A stretch of DNA of 14,171 nucleotides from JBAUHN01 sp049680295 (GCA_049680295.1 JBAUHN010000115.1:1-14171), one strand, 5' to 3'. Counted from the first letter of the stretch, positions 1-8,164 are shown. Numbers and translations: made by a program. Notes: generated by a model not told the origin, from the sequence alone.

Positions 1-38
1 TTGACAAGAACGGCCAGTGCTGGCGACGTCTTGGTCAT
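1..38 (-). CDS. Start of a probable glycosyltransferase gene (partial, N-terminus only)
   Basis: On the minus strand an ATG at 38-36 overlaps the TGA stop (37-35) of the upstream glycosyltransferase gene in an ATGA arrangement, the usual sign of translational coupling in an operon. The open frame runs off the left edge and reads MTKTSPALAVLV. This opening, a short polar tail followed by a hydrophobic beta strand, resembles the N-terminus of GT4-type exopolysaccharide glycosyltransferases of the WcaL kind, but twelve residues cannot establish a family. The context (sugar-nucleotide dehydrogenase and another glycosyltransferase just upstream) fits a polysaccharide function. The existence of a gene is fairly well supported by the overlap; the product is an inference. 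Confidence 0.5.
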   Translation of the reverse strand, partial: MTKTSPALAVLV

Positions 39-1255
39 TTTACGGCCTTGTCTGACATCAGCAACTGCGCGCGTTCGACCACATAGTCCAAGCCGTCCAG
101 CAGCCCGTCTGATCCGGCGTCCGATGGCTTGTTCTGGGTCGACAAGGCACGGATCGCCTTGATCATCGCCTGGGGCGTCATACCGTCGCGGGTTTCTTCC
201 AACATGCGGACAAGGCCCAGATCTTCGGCGCGGCTGGCTCTGATCCATTGCTCAAGGCGGGGCACGGTGCGTGGCACGATCACGGCGCGTTTGTCAAAGG
301 ATAGAACTTCGCAAAATGTGTTGTAACCGCCCATTGATACGACACCTTCAGCGCCTGCGAAAAGCGCTTCGATCTTGCTGTCAAAACCAACTGCTGTGAC
401 CCGCCCATTCAATTGTGCCACACGTTTGTCAAAGGCTGCACGCACGTCGCCAGACAGGAATGGGCCATAAACCAGCACAGCATTCGGCGCGAGGTCTGCA
501 TCCTGTTCGTAAGCATCCAACACCAGACTGACCATCGCGCGACCATCGCCGCCGCCGCCGGGTGTAATAAGGATGTAAGGACTATCCGGCGTGTCAGCCG
601 CATCGGTGATTTCGCGGCGCAAATATCCGGTCCAGTGCATACGCGCACGGGCGGCGTCGCTTAGCGCCAGACCTTTGGTCGGGTCGTAGACGGACTTGAC
701 ACCGTAGACCCAGATTTCGTCGTAGAATTTCTCAACTGCGGCAACGGCACCTTTGCGGGCCCATTCGGCGGCCAGTACCTCAGGTTCATCCAGCACATCA
801 CGCAGGCCTAAGACGCAACGGGTTTGGCCGCGTTTTTGCAGCCATTCCAATGTGGGTAGCAATTCGCCGCGAAAACCGGTGGGTTCCTTGTCCACGATCA
901 GCAGATCGGGGTCGTATTGTTCGATGGCCGATTGGATTAACCCCGCCCGCAAGGCGGTGGTTTCGTCAATATCCAGGCCCAGCGTTTGGCTGACATAGGT
1001 GCCATCGGGCAGTTTGGTAACGCCAGGCAGGCGCACATGGTCGACCCGTTCAGGAAAGGTGAATCGACCCGCAACTGGTGAACCGGTCAATATGATCGCC
1101 GACGTGCGGTCATCTGCCGCCGTTAGCGCCGAAGCCAAGGCGCGGGACCGGCGTAAATGCCCCAACCCAAAGGTGTCATGGCTATAAAGCACGATCCGGT
1201 GTGATCGCTCAGATCCGGGCGCGTCGGTTTTTCTGTTGGTTTGAACCATATTCAT
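35..1255 (-). CDS. MurG-like predicted glycosyltransferase (COG4671 type)
   Basis: This 406-residue protein has the two-domain layout of GT-B glycosyltransferases related to MurG (GT28). The N-terminal half opens with a beta strand and a GLGHLRRS loop (about residues 30-37), the acceptor or lipid-side glycine-rich motif. The C-terminal half has a Gly-rich turn (ITPGGGGDGR) and a donor-binding segment containing SMGGYNTFCEVL, as in MurG/PseG-like enzymes. No signal peptide or membrane helix is visible, so it is probably cytoplasmic or peripheral at the inner membrane. The ATG at 1255 has a purine-rich GGCGGGG sequence just upstream; a second ATG two codons in (1249) is possible. It lies 16 bases after the UDP-sugar dehydrogenase gene and overlaps the next gene by 4 bases, so it is the middle gene of an operon. 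Transfer of an activated sugar in capsule or exopolysaccharide assembly is inferred; donor and acceptor are unknown. Confidence 0.8.
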   Translation of the reverse strand: MNMVQTNRKTDAPGSERSHRIVLYSHDTFGLGHLRRSRALASALTAADDRTSAIILTGSPVAGRFTFPERVDHVRLPGVTKLPDGTYVSQTLGLDIDETTALRAGLIQSAIEQYDPDLLIVDKEPTGFRGELLPTLEWLQKRGQTRCVLGLRDVLDEPEVLAAEWARKGAVAAVEKFYDEIWVYGVKSVYDPTKGLALSDAARARMHWTGYLRREITDAADTPDSPYILITPGGGGDGRAMVSLVLDAYEQDADLAPNAVLVYGPFLSGDVRAAFDKRVAQLNGRVTAVGFDSKIEALFAGAEGVVSMGGYNTFCEVLSFDKRAVIVPRTVPRLEQWIRASRAEDLGLVRMLEETRDGMTPQAMIKAIRALSTQNKPSDAGSDGLLDGLDYVVERAQLLMSDKAVK

Positions 1256-1271
1256 GCCCCGCCTGCCGGTT

Positions 1272-2552
1272 CTACAGTCTCAGATCACTGCCTGATTTGC
1301 CAAATATTCCTTTGATGTCATAGACAACCGCGCCGGGTTTCCCAAGGGCCCGGACGGCATCTGCACCCATCTGAATGAATTCTGTATGCCCAACTGCAAC
1401 AATTATCGCATCATAGGTCCCGTCTTTGGGATCATCGACGCGGTTAACGCCATGACGGTCGCGTAGGATTTGCGCCGGAACCCAAGGTTCCATCACGTCC
1501 ACCTCGACGGAATAGTCCTTAAGTTCGGTCACAATATCGGCGACACGGGTGTTGCGGGTGTCGGCGCAGTTTTCCTTGAACGTGTAGCCAAGGATCAGCA
1601 CCTTCGCGTCGCGCACGCCAATGTCGCGTGACAACATGGTCTTGATCAGGGTTTGTGCCACATGTTTGCCCATATGGTCGTTGATCCGACGACCGGCCAA
1701 AATGACCTCTGGGTGATAGCCCAACTGTTCGGCGCGATAAGTCAGATAATAGGGATCAACCCCGATGCAATGGCCGCCGACCAGACCGGGCGAAAACCGC
1801 AGGAAGTTCCATTTTGTTCCCGCCGCTTCCAATACATCCAGCGTATCAAGGCCAAGGCGTGAAAAGATCAGGGCGAATTCGTTGACCAACGCGATGTTCA
1901 GATCGCGCTGGGTGTTCTCGATCACTTTTGCGGCTTCGGCAGTCATGATGTTTGGGGCGCGGTGCAGGCCCGCCTTGACCACAGGCGCATAGATCGCTTC
2001 GACCCGGTCCAGGGTGTCTGCGTCCTGGGCGGCGATGATTTTGATCACGTTTTCCATGGAATGCTCGGCGTCACCTGGGTTGACCCGTTCCGGCGAATAC
2101 CCAAGTTTGAAGTCCACGCCAGCAGTCAATCCGCTGGCACGTTCCAATGCGGGTCCGCAAACGTCCTGCGTGACGCCGGGGTAGACCGTGCTTTCAAGGA
2201 TCACCAGGGCACCGTGGGTCAAGTTCGGACCAATCGCGGCGCAGGCGGCCAGAATGGGATCAAGGTTCGGTATCTTGGCGTCCGTGATCGGGGTCGGGAC
2301 GGCGATGATAAAGGCAGTGCAATCGCTTAGATCATTGGGATCGGCCGAAAACCTTGCATGGCTGTCGCCCAACGACGTGTCCGAGACTTCGGAGTTTGGG
2401 TCTGTCCCTGAATTAAGCGAGACGACAATGGATTTGTCTGTGTCCAGTCCGACAACATCAAACCCTGCGCGAGACAGCGCCAATGCCAGCGGCAGGCCTA
2501 CATACCCAAGGCCGAGAACGGCAATCCGGTCTTTAGGGTCTTGATCCGTCAT
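1272..2552 (-). CDS. tviB: UDP-N-acetylhexosamine 6-dehydrogenase, TviB/WbpO family
   Basis: Members of this family oxidise C6 of a UDP-N-acetylhexosamine (UDP-GlcNAc for TviB, UDP-GalNAc for WbpO) in two NAD-dependent steps, giving the aminouronic acid donor for acidic polysaccharides. Numbered from the ATG at 2552 (426 residues), the Rossmann motif GLGYVG is at 14-19, the conserved segment EAAKVIENTQRDLNIALVNE contains Lys209, and the catalytic cysteine is Cys262 in GGHCIGVDPYYL. The C-terminal domain has LGYTFKENCADTRNTR, and the protein ends in SDLRL, very like TviB. All three dehydrogenase domains are complete. A GTG six bases upstream (2558) is in frame, but AAGG lies about 8 bases before the ATG and almost touches the GTG, so ATG is preferred. 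It is the first gene of the minus-strand polysaccharide operon. Substrate within the family (GlcNAc, GalNAc or ManNAc type) cannot be settled by eye. Confidence 0.88.
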   Translation of the reverse strand: MTDQDPKDRIAVLGLGYVGLPLALALSRAGFDVVGLDTDKSIVVSLNSGTDPNSEVSDTSLGDSHARFSADPNDLSDCTAFIIAVPTPITDAKIPNLDPILAACAAIGPNLTHGALVILESTVYPGVTQDVCGPALERASGLTAGVDFKLGYSPERVNPGDAEHSMENVIKIIAAQDADTLDRVEAIYAPVVKAGLHRAPNIMTAEAAKVIENTQRDLNIALVNEFALIFSRLGLDTLDVLEAAGTKWNFLRFSPGLVGGHCIGVDPYYLTYRAEQLGYHPEVILAGRRINDHMGKHVAQTLIKTMLSRDIGVRDAKVLILGYTFKENCADTRNTRVADIVTELKDYSVEVDVMEPWVPAQILRDRHGVNRVDDPKDGTYDAIIVAVGHTEFIQMGADAVRALGKPGAVVYDIKGIFGKSGSDLRL

Positions 2553-2721
2553 GGGCACGTCCTTGGGTCTTACTTGTCAGCGCAGGCCCGTTTGAGATCT
2601 CTTGCCTTGGCTATGGCACAAAAAACCGGCGCTTGCAAAACACCCTTCTGTGCTTGGCCGTGTGATTGCAATGACATTTGGGCTGGCGTAGCGTTCGCGC
2701 AGCTTGGGGGTTACGGGACGG

Positions 2722-5106
2722 ATGCAAAAATTGGCGCGCAAATTTAAGACAGCCATGGCACTTTACCTGATGGTGATGGTGCTTGTTGGCCCCCTGGCAA
2801 TGGCGCAGGCCCAAGGATTGCCATCGCTTGTTCCTGACCTCACAGACAGTACCGAGGCTGATAAAGTCGCCGAAGTTTTGCGACAAGCCAAAGAAAACGG
2901 AATTGGCGTTGTGGTGATCAACGACGCGGGCGAATTGTTGTCGTCGGTCGGCGAAGCGCCCTCGGATGGCGCCGAGGTGCTGCCCGAAGGGTCGCAACTA
3001 ATGGCCCTTCAGGATGCGACCCTAAAGTTTCGCGGTGCATTGATTGAACGCCTGCTGGGACTGCCCGATGCCTTCCGGGAAGTTGCCTATATCCTGCGCG
3101 CAGCCAGTCCGGATGGTACCATTGCGGCTTTTTTTCAGGCGCTGGTCTATTCGTTGCTGTTGTTTGGCGCAGGTATGTTTTTTGAAATTCAGGTTTTTGG
3201 CAAACGGATCGCCAAGGGCTATGTCACTGCGCGGATACTGGAAAACCCGGTTGGTTACGCCGAAAAGATGCCGTTTTTGGTGTTCAGGTTCTTTTTTGGG
3301 GTGATCGGCATTCTGGTATCGATGGCCGTTGCCTATGCCATTGGTGGGATTTTCTTTGGGCCGCTCGAAGACACGGCGATGCAATTCACTGTCAGTCTGA
3401 TTAATGCTGCCTATTTCTTTAGCCGGTTTGTTGCCGGATTGTGGCGCATGATCCTGTCGCCCTACCTTGAGCAATACCGTATTCCCGCGCTGGACAATCA
3501 CGAAGCAAAACGCCTGCATAAATGGCTGTGGATGCTGGGTGCCTTCGACATTTGCGCCATCCTGTTTGGCATCTGGATTGGCGAACTGGGTTTGAACTAT
3601 GACGTCTTCGCATTTTTGACGTCCTTGTTGTCTGGGTTTCTGGTTGTGCTGAATATTGTGATGGTTTTGGTCAACGGAAAAGCCATAAGCTGCGCGATCT
3701 GTGGCGGGAAATCAAAAAATGAAGTCAGTTGGCTGGCCAGAACGGTTGCTACTTTCTGGGCGCCGATTGTCATTTCCTATGTGGTTTTCGCCTGGGTCAA
3801 ACTGACCTATGATCTGGTGTTGGGGCATCCGCCAACGATCCCTTTGGTCGCTGGCGCTTATGGCATTTTGCTAAGCATCATTGTGGTCTACGGGGTGATC
3901 AATTTCGCGATTGAACGCGGTTTCATGCGCGCGCGTGCCTTGCGAAGCCTGAATGCCGCACAGGCGGACGAAATGCTGGATGAGGAGGGGGATGAAAGAG
4001 CGCCCCTTACTGCCGCAGAAAGCGACGCCAAGGCGATGCTGATGCCCCGACCCGCAATCAGTACTTATGAGGCCTTGGCACGCCGCGTAGCAGGTATACT
4101 GGCCTTTGTTGCAGGGTCTTATGCATTCTTGGTCATTTGGGACAATGACAGCACAAGGATGGCGGAATCGCTGTTTGAACGGTTGTTGGATGTCCTTGTT
4201 ATCGTCTTTATCGGCTACATTGTTTATCACGTTTTCCGTATTTGGATCGACGGTAAGATCGCCGAAGAACAAGGCGATGCTGATGAGGAAGATCTAGGCG
4301 GAGAAGGCGGCGGAACCGGCGCCAGCCGTTTGGCGACGCTTTTGCCGCTGTTTCGGAATTTCATGTTGATCGTTGTATTGGTCACCATTTTGCTGATCAT
4401 TCTGTTAGAGATCGGGATCAACGTTGGACCGCTGTTTGCGGGCGCGGGTGTTGTCGGCGTGGCCGTTGGCTTTGGATCACAAGCACTGGTTCGGGACATC
4501 TTTTCCGGCGGGTTCTTTTTGTTTGATGACGCCTTTCGCAAGGGCGAATATCTGGATGTTGGCGGTGTCAAAGGCACGGTCGAGAAAATCTCGGTGCGGT
4601 CGTTTCAGCTGCGTCATCATCTGGGCGCGCTGCATACAATTCCCTTTGGTGAAATACAGGTTCTGACCAACTATTCACGCGACTGGGTGATCATGAAACT
4701 ACCCCTGCGGGTGACCTATGATACCGATGTCGAAAAGGTACGCAAACTGATCAAGAACCTTGGTGTCCAGCTGTTGGATGATCCGGTGATCGGCGACAAC
4801 TTTATCCAGCCGCTGAAATCGCAAGGTGTCATCGAGATGCAGGACAGCGCGATGATCATCCGGGTGAAGTTTATGACCAAACCGGGCGACCAATGGCTGG
4901 TGCGCAAAAAGGTCTACGAAGATATTCGCGCCTTGTTTGAACGCGAAGGTATCCGTTTTGCCCACCGCGAAGTGACGGTGCGGCTGGCTGACGGCAAGGT
5001 TGATGATCTGACCGATGAGCAACGCAAATCGGTCACGGCTGCGGCGCAAGCGTCGGTGGAAGAGGATATCGCGGATGCTGCAACGGATGAAGGCGACGAC
5101 CGGTAG
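2722..5106 (+). CDS. Large MscS-family mechanosensitive ion channel (YbiO-like)
   Basis: This inner-membrane channel probably opens under membrane tension and protects against hypo-osmotic shock. From the ATG at 2722 it has 794 residues. A signal peptide (basic MQKLARKFK, hydrophobic core, AMAQAQG cleavage region near 30) precedes a periplasmic domain of roughly 100 residues. About ten hydrophobic segments follow, near 137-160, 185-212, 222-250, 267-290, 295-319, 341-368, 374-397, 456-474, 488-508 and 541-567. The pore helix is Gly/Ala-rich (GAGVVGVAVGFGSQALVRD, 574-592), followed by the MscS beta domain (FFLFDDAFRKGEYLDVGG) and the alpha/beta C-terminal domain. An acidic linker lies between segments 7 and 8 and a Glu/Gly-rich linker before the last segment; a CAIC pair sits in the loop after segment 5. 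A TTG at 2704 would add six residues, but the ATG gives the better signal peptide. It is transcribed alone, divergent from the polysaccharide operon and convergent with the importer genes, 33 bases away. Ion selectivity and threshold cannot be read. Confidence 0.9.
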   Translation: MQKLARKFKTAMALYLMVMVLVGPLAMAQAQGLPSLVPDLTDSTEADKVAEVLRQAKENGIGVVVINDAGELLSSVGEAPSDGAEVLPEGSQLMALQDATLKFRGALIERLLGLPDAFREVAYILRAASPDGTIAAFFQALVYSLLLFGAGMFFEIQVFGKRIAKGYVTARILENPVGYAEKMPFLVFRFFFGVIGILVSMAVAYAIGGIFFGPLEDTAMQFTVSLINAAYFFSRFVAGLWRMILSPYLEQYRIPALDNHEAKRLHKWLWMLGAFDICAILFGIWIGELGLNYDVFAFLTSLLSGFLVVLNIVMVLVNGKAISCAICGGKSKNEVSWLARTVATFWAPIVISYVVFAWVKLTYDLVLGHPPTIPLVAGAYGILLSIIVVYGVINFAIERGFMRARALRSLNAAQADEMLDEEGDERAPLTAAESDAKAMLMPRPAISTYEALARRVAGILAFVAGSYAFLVIWDNDSTRMAESLFERLLDVLVIVFIGYIVYHVFRIWIDGKIAEEQGDADEEDLGGEGGGTGASRLATLLPLFRNFMLIVVLVTILLIILLEIGINVGPLFAGAGVVGVAVGFGSQALVRDIFSGGFFLFDDAFRKGEYLDVGGVKGTVEKISVRSFQLRHHLGALHTIPFGEIQVLTNYSRDWVIMKLPLRVTYDTDVEKVRKLIKNLGVQLLDDPVIGDNFIQPLKSQGVIEMQDSAMIIRVKFMTKPGDQWLVRKKVYEDIRALFEREGIRFAHREVTVRLADGKVDDLTDEQRKSVTAAAQASVEEDIADAATDEGDDR

Positions 5107-5139
5107 TTGGGTCGCCGCCGAGCCAATGGTCGTCAGGGC

Positions 5140-5916
5140 CTATACCGTTCCGCCCAGGGATCCTTCGAGGGTCGCAAGTTCCTGACCACCGGCCATCATG
5201 TCCTGTAGCGCCTCTGGGGTGATATCCCCCTTGTCGGCTGTGCCGAATGTCGTGCCCCGGTTCAAAACAGTAAAGCGGTCGCCGACTGCCATCGCATGGC
5301 GCACGTTATGGGTGATGAAAACCACAGCGATCCCCTGTTTGCGCACCTTATCCACGGTGGCAAGGACGTTGGCCGTCTGGCGCACGCCCAAAGCGGATGT
5401 AGGTTCGTCCAGGATCAGTACCTTGGCCCCGAAATGCACCGCGCGGGCGATGGCGACGGTCTGACGTTCGCCCCCTGACAAGGTGCCAACCGCCTGATCG
5501 GGACCGCGCAGGTTGATGCCCATCTTTTTCATTTCGGACATGGTAACTTTGTTGGCGTGATCATGATCAAAGAACGGCATGCCTGCGATCTTCTTGATCG
5601 GTTCGTTGCCCATGAAAAAGTTACGGCTGACCGACATCAACGGGATCATCGCCAGATCCTGATACACCGTCGCGATACCTGCTGCGATACTGTCGCGCGG
5701 GTCCTCAAAGTGCATAGGCTTGCCTTCGAACAGGATCTCTCCGTGGGTGGGTTTGTGCACGCCTGACATGGTTTTGATAAAGGTCGATTTGCCTGCGCCG
5801 TTGTCGCCCAGCAAGCAGTGGCATTCGCCGGGGTAGAAATCAATTGTCACACCCGCCAGCGCGATGACGGATCCAAAATGCTTTTGGATGCCCTTCATTT
5901 GGATAATCGGGTCCAT
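5140..5916 (-). CDS. Sugar ABC importer, single-domain ATP-binding protein (FrcA-like)
   Basis: This 258-residue cytoplasmic ATPase energises the importer encoded by this operon. Walker A is GDNGAGKST (37-45), the Q-loop glutamine is Gln86 (VYQD), the signature is LSGGERQ (146-152), Walker B is VLILDE (166-171) with catalytic Glu171, and the switch histidine is His203 (ITHN), so it should be active. CUT2-type sugar importers such as RbsA or XylG usually have two fused nucleotide-binding domains of about 500 residues. Here there is one, as in the rhizobial fructose transporter ATPase FrcA, so the working protein should be a homodimer. Its ATG shares one base with the permease stop (TGATG), indicating translational coupling. 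It is the last gene of the importer operon and converges with the channel gene. Ligand specificity is not determined by this subunit. Confidence 0.92.
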   Translation of the reverse strand: MDPIIQMKGIQKHFGSVIALAGVTIDFYPGECHCLLGDNGAGKSTFIKTMSGVHKPTHGEILFEGKPMHFEDPRDSIAAGIATVYQDLAMIPLMSVSRNFFMGNEPIKKIAGMPFFDHDHANKVTMSEMKKMGINLRGPDQAVGTLSGGERQTVAIARAVHFGAKVLILDEPTSALGVRQTANVLATVDKVRKQGIAVVFITHNVRHAMAVGDRFTVLNRGTTFGTADKGDITPEALQDMMAGGQELATLEGSLGGTV

Positions 5917-7028
5917 CAGCGTTCTCCTGTGATCATGCGGCGAATATAGGTGTTCAGGATCACCGCAAGCAGCAGGATCATCCCAAGGAACACGCGGAAG
6001 AGTGAGCTTTCGACGTTGGCGAAAAACAACCCTTGCTGCACCACACCAAAGATCAGGGCGCCAAGGGCCGCGCCAATGACCGATCCGTAGCCGCCCGTTA
6101 GCAGTGCACCGCCAATGACGACCGCGATGATGGCCTCAAATTCCTTTAAGATGCCCCGATCGGCGCCGGCGGACCCGAATTCCATCACCTGACAGACGGC
6201 AAAAACAGTGGCGCAGAAGGCAGTGAACATGAACATCAGGATTTTCACACGATCCACCGGGACACCGGCATAACGTGCAGCCTGCGCGTCTCCGCCGGCG
6301 GCGAAAATCCAGTTGCCGAACCGTGTGCGGGTTAGCAGCAAATGCCCCACGATGACCAAGGCGATTGCCCAGATCATCAGCATCGGAATGCCGTCCACTA
6401 CGGGTTCGCCCTCGCGATTGCCGCGGGTAAAGACGCCGATGGCGCCCATATCGCCCAGCCAATGAAAGAGGGGGCCGCCGATCTTTGCGCCAAACAGGGA
6501 TGCCAGCCAGTCGCCGTCGGCCGCTTCGCGAATGCCGCCAATGATGGTCTTGGACTCGACGGTTTGCGGGATGAAAATGGTGAAGCCACGCAATATGAAC
6601 AGGGTTGCCAGCGTCACAATAAAGCTGGGCAATCCGGTTTTCACAACGATGTAGCCATTGACCCAGCCAAAGGCGATGCAGATGGTGAATGTCGCGATAA
6701 TGGCCAGCCACATGGGCCAGGCCAGAACGACCCCGAAAATCGCGATCATCATCCCGGCAAACCCGATCATCGAGCCGACGGAAAGGTCAAATTCCCCGGC
6801 AATCATCAGCAGGCAGGCACCGACAGCGATGATCATGAATTGTGCAGATACCACGGACCAGTTCATCACGCCCTGGGCGTTGAACATACCGCTGTCGGAG
6901 GCAAAAAGCAGAAAGAACGTAAAGACCGCGACGGTGCCGACCATTCCGCCCAATTCCGGGCGGATCAGCGCGCGGCGCAGGCCTGACATTTCCTTAATGC
7001 GTTCGTCATTATTTGTGGCGTCTGACAT
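5916..7028 (-). CDS. Sugar ABC importer, permease (BPD_transp_2 / CUT2 family)
   Basis: This 370-residue integral membrane protein is the transport channel of the importer. A short polar cytoplasmic N-terminus is followed by many hydrophobic helices. Hallmarks of the ribose/xylose/fructose permease family are the GEFDLSVGS loop at 78-86 and the C-terminal coupling segment with GGALLTGGYGSVIGAALGALIFG. A longer extracytoplasmic loop (about residues 165-205, with ESKTIIGGIREAADGDW) is present, as in FrcC-type permeases. The ATG at 7028 has AGGGG upstream. The gene lies 80 bases after the binding-protein gene, with a hairpin in that gap, and its TGA overlaps the ATG of the ATPase gene by one base. 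The gene order binding protein, permease, single-domain ATPase is that of frcBCA. The physiological substrate is inferred from the neighbourhood to be an inositol or related polyol, not shown by the sequence itself. Confidence 0.92.
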   Translation of the reverse strand: MSDATNNDERIKEMSGLRRALIRPELGGMVGTVAVFTFFLLFASDSGMFNAQGVMNWSVVSAQFMIIAVGACLLMIAGEFDLSVGSMIGFAGMMIAIFGVVLAWPMWLAIIATFTICIAFGWVNGYIVVKTGLPSFIVTLATLFILRGFTIFIPQTVESKTIIGGIREAADGDWLASLFGAKIGGPLFHWLGDMGAIGVFTRGNREGEPVVDGIPMLMIWAIALVIVGHLLLTRTRFGNWIFAAGGDAQAARYAGVPVDRVKILMFMFTAFCATVFAVCQVMEFGSAGADRGILKEFEAIIAVVIGGALLTGGYGSVIGAALGALIFGVVQQGLFFANVESSLFRVFLGMILLLAVILNTYIRRMITGER

Positions 7029-7065
7029 TGTACCAGCCCCTGCTTTGATGGTTTTTTGCCGAAAA

Positions 7066-7096
7066 AGGGCGGTCCCGGCATTGCCAGAACCGCCCT
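7066..7096 (-). terminator. Intercistronic hairpin with T-tract between binding-protein and permease genes
   Basis: On the minus strand, 12 bases after the binding-protein stop, AGGGCGGT and ACCGCCCT form an 8-bp G+C-rich stem around an interior that can extend it imperfectly (GGC/GCC). The stem is followed directly by TTTTT. This is the form of a Rho-independent terminator. Because the permease and ATPase genes follow, it probably acts as a partial terminator or 3'-end stabiliser that keeps binding-protein mRNA in excess over the membrane subunits, a known arrangement in ABC importer operons. The structure is seen; its effect is inferred. Confidence 0.65.
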
Positions 7097-7108
7097 ATTC
7101 AGATGTGC

Positions 7109-8059
7109 TTAGCGGAATTCGCCGGCGAACTTTTCTACCTTCTCAAGGCCATCAGCTGTCACGAAACCGGGGCCAGAGTTGATGTTATTGCCGGGCAGAA
7201 CGCCGTAGCGATCATAGTTGGCCAAAACTACAACCGGCAGATAGGCCTGCAGGAATGGCTGTTGGTCGATGCCCCACTGGATAGTGCCGTCCTTGATGCC
7301 GTTTACGATCTCGGTGCCCAGATCGAAGGTGCCAAAATAGATGTCACCAGCAATGCCCATTTCCTTGACGGCCAGAATGGTCGGATCCGCAGATGTTGGG
7401 CCCAACGTGAGGATCGCGTCGGTTTCAGGGTTTGCAGTCAGGTAGGCAGTGACACGGTTTTTAATCTCGGCAGGGTCCTGACCGGAATCGATCATGGACG
7501 ATCCCAGCTCAATCCCCAGACCGTCTGCAAAGCCACGGCAGCGTTCGGCCACAACCGTATTCGAGATCACGTGATTGACGCAGACAAAGCTACCGACACC
7601 GTCGCCCTTGGCGCGGATACCTGCTGCAAGACCGGCGTCATATTCCGGTTGGCCCACAAACATCAACGCGCCGACTTCGCGGGTTTGTTCAGGTGTGCCA
7701 GAGTTCATGATGATCACATCGATGCCTTGATCAACAGCGGCTTTGACCGGGCCGGACAGCACGTCAAAATCGGCGAGTGTTGTGATGATCCCGTCAGGCT
7801 GCGACGCGGCCGCTTGTTCGATGATACGGGCCATATCGGCAAGATCACCGGTTGGCGGGTTGCGATATTCAACCGTGACCCCCAGTTGACTACCGGCAAG
7901 TGCGATGCCGTTTTTGATTGTGTTCCACCAGCTGTCACTATCGGGCGCGTGGCTGACCAGAATATAAGTCAGGTCATCGCCGTGACCGTCGGCAGACGCC
8001 ATCAACGGGGATACGACAACCGCGGCTGTCAGCATTAGTTTTCTAATAACGGATTTCAT
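7109..8059 (-). CDS. Periplasmic sugar-binding protein of ABC importer (Peripla_BP_4 type)
   Basis: This 316-residue protein captures the substrate in the periplasm and delivers it to the permease. The signal peptide is clear: MKSVIRK, a hydrophobic stretch, then MASA|D with cleavage expected near residue 23. The mature part has the type I periplasmic-binding fold of RbsB/FrcB-like proteins: the first beta strand with an aromatic ligand-wall segment (LVSHAPDSDSWWNTIKNG, 34-51), the IIEQAAASQPDGIIT helix-strand, the hinge strand DVIIMNSG, and a late DLGTEIVNGIKDG segment. Cys160 and Cys174 are 14 residues apart and could form a disulfide. A longer frame reaches 8161, but that start lies inside the palindromic operator and lacks a ribosome site. 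The ATG at 8059 is preceded by a strong GGAGG and gives the signal peptide. It is the first gene of the importer operon, divergent from the LacI-type regulator. An inositol-type ligand is inferred from the neighbours; other sugars remain possible. Confidence 0.9.
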   Translation of the reverse strand: MKSVIRKLMLTAAVVVSPLMASADGHGDDLTYILVSHAPDSDSWWNTIKNGIALAGSQLGVTVEYRNPPTGDLADMARIIEQAAASQPDGIITTLADFDVLSGPVKAAVDQGIDVIIMNSGTPEQTREVGALMFVGQPEYDAGLAAGIRAKGDGVGSFVCVNHVISNTVVAERCRGFADGLGIELGSSMIDSGQDPAEIKNRVTAYLTANPETDAILTLGPTSADPTILAVKEMGIAGDIYFGTFDLGTEIVNGIKDGTIQWGIDQQPFLQAYLPVVVLANYDRYGVLPGNNINSGPGFVTADGLEKVEKFAGEFR

Positions 8060-8142
8060 TTTTATCCTCCCAAGGACACCATTTTGTGGTTTCAGAGCAG
8101 GCCGCCGCCCTCTCCATCGGGCAGAGAACCATGGATTCGACA

Positions 8143-8164
8143 TTTTTGCAACCGGTTGCAAAAA
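8143..8164. promoter_or_regulatory. Perfect 22-bp palindromic operator, importer/lacI intergenic region
   Basis: A perfect palindrome of 11 + 11 bases has the core TTTGCAACCGGTTGCAAA (8145-8162) extended by two T/A pairs on each side. The central CG and the 18-20 bp size are typical of LacI-family operators. It lies almost midway between the divergent start codons: 83 bases before the binding-protein ATG (8059) and 81 bases before the regulator ATG (8246). It could therefore control both transcripts, including autoregulation. The same 18-bp core recurs at 12427-12444. Binding by the adjacent LacI-type protein is inferred. Confidence 0.85.

Noticed and set aside
2610..2638. TTGCAA and CATAGC with 17-bp spacing as a minus-strand promoter for the polysaccharide operon
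   Set aside because: The -10 match is only three of six positions and no other signal supports it; the location is plausible but not reportable as a feature.
7103..8038. A 311-codon plus-strand open frame opposite the binding-protein gene
   Set aside because: Antisense to a gene with a clear signal peptide and family motifs; no recognisable domain and no convincing ribosome site.
8060..8161. N-terminal extension of the binding protein to an ATG at 8161
   Set aside because: It would start inside the palindrome, lacks a ribosome site and would place a 34-residue Arg-rich stretch before the signal peptide.
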